DNA of 58,027 bases from an uncultured Lachnospira sp. (GTDB lineage Bacteria > Bacillota > Clostridia > Lachnospirales > Lachnospiraceae). The DNA lies in NCBI GenBank assembly GCA_944381165.1, contig CALWKC010000016.1, forward strand, positions 1-58,027. Reading direction: 5' to 3'. A program made the translations under genes and the position numbers. Positions 9,073 to 15,626 of this stretch are shown piece after piece (position 1 is the stretch's first letter; every line of letters begins with the position of its first letter). The notes beneath the pieces are model-generated. The model ran no database searches. It had not been told where the DNA came from and was given only the letters and a program-made list of their open reading frames with translations.

Positions 9073-10092
9073 TTAGTTATTATCTTTTTTCTTTACTATG
9101 CTTTGAATATTTTTAATGCTTTCCAAATATTCCTCTTCAACCGGTGACAAATTCTGTACCTGATATTTTCTATACTCTTCTGTTGCCTTCTCAATTGCCT
9201 GCGCATGACTGATTGTACCGGCACCCTGCAGCACCTTTTCCCCGGTAGTCTTCAAAACATTATCAAGATGCTCCACATAATCTGACATATACATAGGATG
9301 ATGGCGCATAGCCTGAATTTCTGCGAAATCAAAATATCCCGATACAATATTATTCAATATTTTTAATTCTTCATCATTAAGGTAATTCTTTGCAATGCCT
9401 ATATCCTTTAAAGTAGGAAAGTCACCAGAAAAACTCTTCAATCCCATAAAAGGCTGGCTCGCATCCGCACGCTCGTATATAACCTCCGCTGCTGTATGTC
9501 CATGTGCTGCATAATGCAATTTGTTCTGCACCATTTTAAAAAAGGCAATAGATTCACTGCTCTTAGGATCATAGTCAACGCTCGTTGCATAAAGGTCAAG
9601 AACCTGTCGGTACATAACCTTTTCAGACGAACGTATATCCCGTATGCGGTCTAACAGCTCTTTCCAGTAGTTACCGCCGCCCAGATTTTTCAGGCGCTCA
9701 TCATCCATTGTAAAGCCTTTTATCATGTACTCTTTTAATCGTTCGGTAGCCCACCGACGGAAATTTGTGGCAATTTTTGATTTCACTCTATACCCAAGAG
9801 AAATGATCATATCAAGATTATAATGTGTTGTATTATATTTTTTCCCGTCAGCAGCAGTTGTTCGGAATTTCCGAACAACTGAAGTTTCTTCCAGTTCGCC
9901 CTCTTCAAAAATGTGTTTAATATGCTCACTGATATTGGATTTACTGGTTTGGTAGAGTTCACATAATTGTGCTTGTGTAAGCCAAACGGTCTCATCTTCA
10001 AACTTAACGTCAATTTTTGTGTGCCCATCTTCCGTTTGATATATGAGAATTTCGCTCCCAACACTTTCAGAAATATCTCTTTTATTCTCCAC
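9073..10092 (-). CDS. RhuM-family protein
   Basis: 339 residues, recognised by the family layout. Residues about 10-120 read ILIYQTEDGHTKIDVKFEDE then VWLTQAQLCELYQTSKSNIS, a winged-helix-like DNA-binding region, followed by NTTHYNLDMIISLGYRVKS and FRRWATERLKEYM. The C-terminal half (AAHGHTAAEVIYERADA, LNDEELKILNNIVSGYFDFAE) is the RhuM-specific domain, which has Fic/Doc-like character. RhuM proteins were named from a Salmonella pathogenicity island and are common in mobile and defence islands; their biochemical role is not established. The start is GTG at 10092 with AGGAGG 8 nt upstream. It lies 39 nt after the DUF2971 gene on the same strand, so the two may be co-transcribed. Confidence 0.85.
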   Translation of the reverse strand: MENKRDISESVGSEILIYQTEDGHTKIDVKFEDETVWLTQAQLCELYQTSKSNISEHIKHIFEEGELEETSVVRKFRTTAADGKKYNTTHYNLDMIISLGYRVKSKIATNFRRWATERLKEYMIKGFTMDDERLKNLGGGNYWKELLDRIRDIRSSEKVMYRQVLDLYATSVDYDPKSSESIAFFKMVQNKLHYAAHGHTAAEVIYERADASQPFMGLKSFSGDFPTLKDIGIAKNYLNDEELKILNNIVSGYFDFAEIQAMRHHPMYMSDYVEHLDNVLKTTGEKVLQGAGTISHAQAIEKATEEYRKYQVQNLSPVEEEYLESIKNIQSIVKKKDNN

Positions 10093-10130
10093 CTTTCACC
10101 CCTCCTGGTAATCTGCTTAACTTTTTATTG

Positions 10131-11168
10131 TTAACTGTATTTTCTGATTGGAATATCAGAGGAAAAAATATGTACATCTTCCATTTTATTTTGCCACAGT
10201 AGCTCTCTTATTCCTAGTTCAAACATACTGTTTTCTTCTCTGATAAATGGATTGGTCACTATATGTTTTATACTGTCTCTCTTAAACTTATAATCAACAA
10301 AAGGAATTAATATATTACCTCGTTTGAATTGTCCCTTTTTAAAAATATCACCACTACATTCTTCCGCCAGTAACAATTCCTCTGGTATATTTAACACTAT
10401 ACGATATTCATTTTCACATGCAAAAGATTCATTTTTAAAAAAGCATCGCATATGATTTATGGATTCCTTAAATGCAAACAATATATGTCCTCGATATTTA
10501 TTAATTTCATTCTTTGCCTCGTTATATATTTGCTGTAATACATTAAGTAATTCCATTATGCATTTCTTCTTATCTTCTCTTTTATATACAATAAGCCCCC
10601 TATAAATCATAATATCGTTCTTCAATTTTTCACCTATATTAACTTCCGATTTATCACTTCCTTCAAACATATCCCATGAATGGTTGAATGCTATGCTTAC
10701 ACCTTCTCCAGATGATGCATAATAATTCCACATGCTAAGCGAATCATTCTCTGTTGAAAAAGAACACGTATATGTTCTATATATCTTCTGTTCATATTTA
10801 TGCGTAATCCTTGAGAACCCCGTATAAGATTGGTGATATTCTTTTAATTCTTCCATTTCAGCACTCTCAAGAATGAACTTTCTGAAATCTGAAGTATACT
10901 CCTTGCATGAAAGCACATTTTCAATTAAAGGAATAATCTCTATAAATTCTGTAGAATCATTTAAAAAGCGGACATCACTAAAACGTAAACATCCGTTGTT
11001 TAGAATCTCTTTAAGAGTAGCTACAGTACAATAATGACAAATTCCTGATGCCTTATTTGCAAATCCATCTGGAGCATACATTTCTGTGATAGTCTGCTCT
11101 TTATATGGAGTATTTAAAAAATGTGACATAGAAATCGCCATGCATCTCGCCAAAATATCATTCGACAT
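10131..11168 (-). CDS. DUF2971-family protein
   Basis: 345 residues, soluble. The region ICHYCTVATLKEILNNGCLRF and then SDVRFLNDSTEF is the DUF2971 signature (usually HYT..LKKIL...LRFT....NDP.E). Later FSTENDSLSMWNYYASSGEGVSI and ENEYRIVLNIP, spread through the protein, are also typical. The family is widespread in accessory islands and is often near phage-defence genes; its activity is not known. The start has TTGGAGG 8 nt upstream and lies only 33 nt after the rlmD stop. Codon use is markedly AT-rich compared with rlmD upstream, consistent with acquisition. Its partner appears to be the RhuM gene downstream. Confidence 0.8.
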   Translation of the reverse strand: MSNDILARCMAISMSHFLNTPYKEQTITEMYAPDGFANKASGICHYCTVATLKEILNNGCLRFSDVRFLNDSTEFIEIIPLIENVLSCKEYTSDFRKFILESAEMEELKEYHQSYTGFSRITHKYEQKIYRTYTCSFSTENDSLSMWNYYASSGEGVSIAFNHSWDMFEGSDKSEVNIGEKLKNDIMIYRGLIVYKREDKKKCIMELLNVLQQIYNEAKNEINKYRGHILFAFKESINHMRCFFKNESFACENEYRIVLNIPEELLLAEECSGDIFKKGQFKRGNILIPFVDYKFKRDSIKHIVTNPFIREENSMFELGIRELLWQNKMEDVHIFSSDIPIRKYS

Positions 11169-11201
11169 ACGATGCCTCCAATCAAAAATATTTTACAGTC
11201 C

Positions 11202-12779
11202 TTACTCTCCGCAACTACCAAGTTCATCCATATCCAATTCCACTTCAATATGTTTATCCGTTTTAAGTTTGGAAAGCAAAGCCACCGTCTCCACATGCAC
11301 CGTATGCCCAAACTGGTCAACAGGCTGCACCTTCTTAACCTCATATCCGTTCGCGGTTAAGTACTTCAAATCGCGTGCAAGGGTAGCCGAATCACAGCTC
11401 ACATAGACAATCCTCTCCGGGCTCATTTTAACAATAGTATCAAGAAGCGTTTCGTCACATCCCTTTCTTGGCGGGTCAACGACAACAACCTCCGGGTGCA
11501 GACGTCTCTCAGCTTCCGTTTGGGCGGCAGCATCAGCGCCATTCAGTTCCCTTTCATTGCTCGCATTCTGTATAGCGGCAGATATACGGCTGCTGCCATT
11601 ATTTCCGCTTACGGCAGTCAACTCTGCCGTTTTGCCGTCTCTGTCACGGCTTGCGGCAGTCTTGGCATCCTGCTCATACATTTTCGGGACTACCTCCTCT
11701 GCCCTGCCGACAAAAAATTTGGCATTGGTGATTGAGTTTAATGCGGCATTGTTTTTGGCGTCCTCTATTGCCTGCGGGACGATTTCGACGCCGTAGACAC
11801 GGCGTGCTTTAGTTGACATCAGAAGCGAAATTGTCCCGATGCCGCAGTAAAGGTCCCACACCGTCTCATTTCCGGTCAGCCCGGCATATTCAAGCGCCTT
11901 GAGATACAGCTTTTCAGTCTGTCTCGGATTAACCTGAAAAAAGGACAGCGGCGAAATTCTGAACATAATTTTGCATATGCTGTCCTCGATATATGATTTT
12001 CCCCACAGCGTGACACATTTGCTGCCGAGAATTACATTTGTCTTTTCCTTGTTTATGTTAAGCATTACCGACGTCATTCCCGGAAGCGCCGAGAGGCGTT
12101 TGACAAGCTTGTCCGCTGCCGGAATCGAATTTCCGTTAATTATAAGACACACCATAATCTGTCCCGTATGGTAGCCCGTTCTTATCAAAATATGTCGAAC
12201 AAGACCGCTGTGACTCGACTCATCATAAACACTTATATTATTTTCCTCAATAAACTCACGGATTTGCTCCAGAATAGCCTTGTTTTCCACGGCGCCTATG
12301 CAGCAGTCCGTATAATCAACAATGCTGTGCGTCCTGCCTGCATAAAATCCTATAATAACCCTGCCGTCCCTGCTTCGTCCGACAGGATACTGTGCCTTAT
12401 TGCGGTAGTGAAACGGCTCGTCCATGCCGATTACGGGAAGCACCTCGCAGTCAATACCGCCTATACGCAAAAGATTATCCTTAACGAGCCTGCGCTTATA
12501 CTTAAGCTGCGCCTCATACGACATCTGCTGTATCTGGCAGCCGCCGCACTGTCTCGCGACAGGACATCTCGGCTCGACGCGCTCCTTTGACGGAGTTATA
12601 ATTTCCATAAGGCGGGCGTAGCCGTAATTCTTTTTTGCCTTCATAATCTTTGCACGAATTATGTCGCCTATCACCGCATCCTTTACAAACAGCGTATATC
12701 CGTCAGCCTTGCCTATTCCTGCACCGTCCGTTCCTATATCTTCAATCGTCAAAGTGACGCAGTCATCCTTTTTAAACAT
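11202..12779 (-). CDS. rlmD: 23S rRNA (uracil-5-)-methyltransferase, RlmD/TrmA family, with altered C-terminus
   Basis: SAM-dependent C5 methylation of a uracil in 23S rRNA. An N-terminal TRAM domain (DCVTLTIEDIGTDGAGIGK) precedes an iron-sulfur cysteine cluster (CPVARQCGGC, plus a Cys in DYTDCC). The Rossmann part has VWDLYCGIGTISLLMS, VVVVDPPRKGC and the catalytic-loop Cys in YVSCDSATLARD. Two oddities. About 60 Ala/Ser/Asn/Glu-rich residues (about 364-427) are inserted before the VVVVDPP strand. The end, KLKTDKHIEVELDMDEL then GSCGE, looks like the start of the extended HTH-type tail seen in many Lachnospiraceae homologues, cut short; together with the att-like repeat it suggests a tail supplied by an integrated element. 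The SD (GGAG, 5 nt from ATG) lies inside the 11-bp duplication of the repeat element upstream. Confidence 0.92.
   Translation of the reverse strand: MFKKDDCVTLTIEDIGTDGAGIGKADGYTLFVKDAVIGDIIRAKIMKAKKNYGYARLMEIITPSKERVEPRCPVARQCGGCQIQQMSYEAQLKYKRRLVKDNLLRIGGIDCEVLPVIGMDEPFHYRNKAQYPVGRSRDGRVIIGFYAGRTHSIVDYTDCCIGAVENKAILEQIREFIEENNISVYDESSHSGLVRHILIRTGYHTGQIMVCLIINGNSIPAADKLVKRLSALPGMTSVMLNINKEKTNVILGSKCVTLWGKSYIEDSICKIMFRISPLSFFQVNPRQTEKLYLKALEYAGLTGNETVWDLYCGIGTISLLMSTKARRVYGVEIVPQAIEDAKNNAALNSITNAKFFVGRAEEVVPKMYEQDAKTAASRDRDGKTAELTAVSGNNGSSRISAAIQNASNERELNGADAAAQTEAERRLHPEVVVVDPPRKGCDETLLDTIVKMSPERIVYVSCDSATLARDLKYLTANGYEVKKVQPVDQFGHTVHVETVALLSKLKTDKHIEVELDMDELGSCGE
11282..11297 (-). repeat. 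att-like direct repeat, rlmD copy
   Basis: Encodes HVETV near the rlmD 3' end; matches 8973-8988 at 14 of 16 positions in direct orientation. It brackets the DUF2971 and RhuM genes with the other copy. Confidence 0.45.
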
Positions 12780-12782
12780 AAA

Positions 12783-12935
12783 ATCTCCATTCCGGAGCGT
12801 TTACGCGAAGGAACGCGAAGAAAAATTCGCGCAGGCGATTTTTCTTCTGCGATAAGCTCTGTTTGTGACGCTCCGGCACAAACAGTGGTGTAAACAATAA
12901 GCTATCAAGCTTATTGTTTACACTATCTCCATTCC
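12783..12935 (-). mobile_element. Structured repeat element, type A copy 1, with 11-bp flanking duplication
   Basis: Read on the minus strand, between yhaM and rlmD. Left flank GGAATGGAGAT (12925-12935); a 16-bp perfect hairpin (stems 12888-12903 and 12908-12923); GTTTGTG-CCGGAGCG-T-CACAAAC; a GAAGAAAAATCGC/GCGAATTTTTCTTC hairpin; then CGCTCC joined to the right flank GGAATGGAGAT (12783-12793), which is the rlmD SD. The central 95 nt are about 93% identical to copy 2 at 46532-46687. Removing the element and one flank leaves a 21-nt yhaM-rlmD gap with a normal SD. It is the size of a MITE and encodes no protein. Confidence 0.75.
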
Positions 12936-12942
12936 AGCCGCT

Positions 12943-13884
12943 TCACACAACCGTTCTCTTAATATTAGAATCTATCCAGCGATTGTAGCCGAGCCAGTCA
13001 TTTGTATCCTTGGCTTCAAGCGCCTCCCTCATGGTTTCCATTTTTGCGTCGCAGTCGTCCGCAAACGCGAGCGCAAGAGCCTCCGCAATCGCGGGCTTTT
13101 TAGGCGAGCCGTACTCAAGCTCACGGTGATGAGAAAGAATACAGTGTCCTATTTCAGCCTTCAGCAGCTCAGGGAAGCCGTCAATCTCATTAATCTTCTG
13201 CGTCACCATCTCATAGCCCATAACTATATGTCCAAGAAAATTTCCTTCATCCGTATAGTCATTCTTTGGAAATTCCGCGAGTTCGCGCACCTTGCCGCAG
13301 TCGTGCAGCATTCCGCAGGCAACAAGCAGATCGCGGTTTAAAAAGTCATAATTATCGGCTATCTTGTCACACATTCTGGTCACGCTTAAGCTGTGCTCCA
13401 AAAGCCCGCCCGAAAAGCCGTGGTGCACGGACTTGCCTGCTGCCACGGTCTTAAATTTCTTTATAAATTCCTTGTCGTCCACAAAAAACGCCTTGAGCAG
13501 CGCCGATATATATGTATTCTTAATACTCTTAACATACTGCATAAGCTGACTGTACATTTCTTCAATATCAAACCGGCTGCATGGTATGTAATCCTCCATA
13601 ACATACTCGCCCTCATCAGCCCTGCGTATTCTGTCTATCTTAAACTGAAGCGCCCCGTTAAAGCTTGTCACCTGCCCGGTAACCGCAACATAGTCAAGCG
13701 CATCAAAATCACCTATACCTCCTGAATTAGGGTCCCATATTTTAGAATCAATCTGACCTGTCTTATCCGTCAGAATTACATTTTCATACTCCTTGCCTGC
13801 CTTAGTCGTGGCACTCGATTTAGATTTGCACAGATAAACCTCGCTTATGCGCTCTCCGTCTCTGAAACTCTCAATATAATGCAT
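12943..13884 (-). CDS. 3'-5' exoribonuclease, YhaM family
   Basis: 313 residues. An N-terminal OB-fold (SATTKAGKEYENVILTDKTG, then QIDSKIW) binds nucleic acid. The HD phosphohydrolase domain from about residue 150 carries the metal ligands in LLEHSLSV, MLHDCGKV and ILSHHREL. This order and length match YhaM of B. subtilis, a cytosolic exonuclease involved in RNA decay. The start has AGAAGGAAAA directly before the ATG and lies 8 nt after the stop of the PDZ protein, so the two are in one transcript, probably continuing into rlmD across the type A element. Confidence 0.92.
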   Translation of the reverse strand: MHYIESFRDGERISEVYLCKSKSSATTKAGKEYENVILTDKTGQIDSKIWDPNSGGIGDFDALDYVAVTGQVTSFNGALQFKIDRIRRADEGEYVMEDYIPCSRFDIEEMYSQLMQYVKSIKNTYISALLKAFFVDDKEFIKKFKTVAAGKSVHHGFSGGLLEHSLSVTRMCDKIADNYDFLNRDLLVACGMLHDCGKVRELAEFPKNDYTDEGNFLGHIVMGYEMVTQKINEIDGFPELLKAEIGHCILSHHRELEYGSPKKPAIAEALALAFADDCDAKMETMREALEAKDTNDWLGYNRWIDSNIKRTVV

Positions 13885-13892
13885 TTTTCCTT

Positions 13893-15212
13893 CTACCTTT
13901 CTCCCGGTACAGAGCTCTGCCTTACCGCCAGAACAACCGAAAATGTCAGTTCCCGGTACTCATCGCGCCCTGCCCTCTTAACAGTTACAGTAATATTTTC
14001 TCCATTGCTGCACTGATATAGTTTCTCACTAAATTCCTGAATTGTCAAAACCGTATTTCCGTTGAGCTGCGTAATAACGTCTCCTGACTGAAGCCCCGCA
14101 TAAAATGCAGGCGAATCCATAATCACATCTGTAATATAAATTCCCATAGGCAGCTTATACCGCTCGGCGGTTGAAGTTGTGACATTTGTGCTCCTAATGC
14201 CGAGATAAACAATATCGGAACTGCTTGAGAGAATTTCAATCATAGGCTTTAAATCAGAAATTCCCACCGCCTGCATATGCTGCAAATCCTCTGATGGACG
14301 CCCGATGCCTATTACATTTCCGGCCATATTGAAAAAATAACAGTAATCGCCGGAAGAAGGAACAATTTCCGTCTCAAAGATTTCAAATGAATTGTCAACG
14401 CTGCTCTCAGTTGTTATCGCAGATACGTTTCCATACCTTATTTCATCCATACTTCCCGAAATTCTGCCGACCGCGACCACTTCATCCTGTTCCTCCACAA
14501 TATACGAGTTATCAAGAACAGCTATCGATACATCAAAATCTTCTGAAGACGAAATACTGCTTTTTTCTACTCTTAACAGTGACAGTCCGCTGTAACTGTC
14601 ACTTCCTATCAAATATGCCTGTCCTACCGCGGATTCGCCGAACTTTACGGCACAGCCGCCTCCTGTCATCCTCATCAGCTTTTCGTCTGTCAGAATAACA
14701 TAATAATCTTCAAGCTCACCGACAATAAGCCCTGCTACATCCTCCCGCTCACCTTCTTCATACGGCTGCTCCTCGTCAGCCATATATACTCCTTCAAGCA
14801 CAACCATACATTTTCTGGCATTCTCGACAATCTCAGTCAAAGACTTTACCTCAGCCGCAGCCTCCTCAGTCTGCGCCGGACGCTCCAAAATGTCCTCTGA
14901 AGAATCATAGTCTATAAGATACTCATCTTTTTTCATGACAAGAGAGCTCTGGGGCTGACTTTCTCCGTTTATCCTTCTGTCAAGGAACGGATATAATATA
15001 ACCATTACGCCGCATGCGACGGCTCCGAACAAAACCGCAGCCAGCATCAGCTTTAAAAGACTGAAGAGCTTTTTATACTTGACTCTCGGATTTACAACAA
15101 TCCTCTCTGTATACAAAGAAAAATCTTCACCGGTATATTCTGTTCTGCTGTTTTTATCCTTTAATTCCATGCCTGTATATTCAGCCTCGCTGCTTTTGTT
15201 CTCTAACTCCAT
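13893..15212 (-). CDS. Membrane-anchored HtrA-like PDZ protein with a lost catalytic triad
   Basis: 439 residues. A cytosolic N-terminus of about 50 residues with a duplicated 14-residue unit (MELENKSSEAEYTG, then MELKDKNSRTEYTG) precedes one membrane segment (LMLAAVLFGAVACGVMVILY). The extracytoplasmic trypsin-like region keeps HtrA landmarks (YVILTDEKLM, GVYMADEE, AVGRISG) but lacks the catalytic His (LTDEK where TNNHV is usual), the Asp context (SDSYSGLSLLRV) and the Ser (PSSGDYCYFFN where GNSGGPL is usual). The C-terminal PDZ domain is intact (YLGIRSTNVT, SPAFYAGLQSGDVITQLNG). It is therefore likely a scaffold or sensor rather than a protease. The ATG at 15212 is 10 nt from GAAGGG; a TTG at 15218 is the alternative. 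First gene before yhaM and rlmD. Confidence 0.85.
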   Translation of the reverse strand: MELENKSSEAEYTGMELKDKNSRTEYTGEDFSLYTERIVVNPRVKYKKLFSLLKLMLAAVLFGAVACGVMVILYPFLDRRINGESQPQSSLVMKKDEYLIDYDSSEDILERPAQTEEAAAEVKSLTEIVENARKCMVVLEGVYMADEEQPYEEGEREDVAGLIVGELEDYYVILTDEKLMRMTGGGCAVKFGESAVGQAYLIGSDSYSGLSLLRVEKSSISSSEDFDVSIAVLDNSYIVEEQDEVVAVGRISGSMDEIRYGNVSAITTESSVDNSFEIFETEIVPSSGDYCYFFNMAGNVIGIGRPSEDLQHMQAVGISDLKPMIEILSSSSDIVYLGIRSTNVTTSTAERYKLPMGIYITDVIMDSPAFYAGLQSGDVITQLNGNTVLTIQEFSEKLYQCSNGENITVTVKRAGRDEYRELTFSVVLAVRQSSVPGER

Positions 15213-15268
15213 ATTCAATGTTACCCTTCAGCAAAAAATCAAGAATTTAATTACCCACGACCTGTTAA

Positions 15269-15316
15269 AATGTAACAGTTCAGCCCGCGCCATTCGCATG
15301 GCTGACCTGTTACATT
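15269..15316. repeat. 17-bp inverted repeat in the divergent intergenic region
   Basis: AATGTAACAGTTCAGCC (15269-15285) and its complement (15300-15316) match at 16 of 17 positions around a 14-nt loop. It lies 57 nt before the PDZ-protein start, not at a gene end, and has no T-run, so it is not an ordinary terminator. The rest of 15213-15626 is AT-rich: a TATAAT on the minus strand (15357-15362) is a possible PDZ-gene promoter, and TTACAC-16 nt-GATAAT near 15460-15490 a possible mutS2 promoter. Both are weak calls. Confidence 0.6.
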
Positions 15317-15626
15317 AAAATTAATAGTTATATATGTATAATCCAAAATCGATAATATTATACTCAATAAATATGAACATTCTATGACATACATGTAAAA
15401 GAATTTTCACGAAAGAACTTACACAAACATCAATGCGGCAACTCGGCAATAAATTCATTACACTGGCTTTTTTACCGCAGATAATGTAAAATAAATACAG
15501 TTCGGAGAATTTGCGCGCGCGTCTGCTGCTGACAGGTAATAAGAGAATATCCTCCGGGCTTCCTGTCCGCCGAAAATCGCCGCTGACAGAATTTGAAGAA
15601 AATATTTTTATGAACGGAGAATTATA

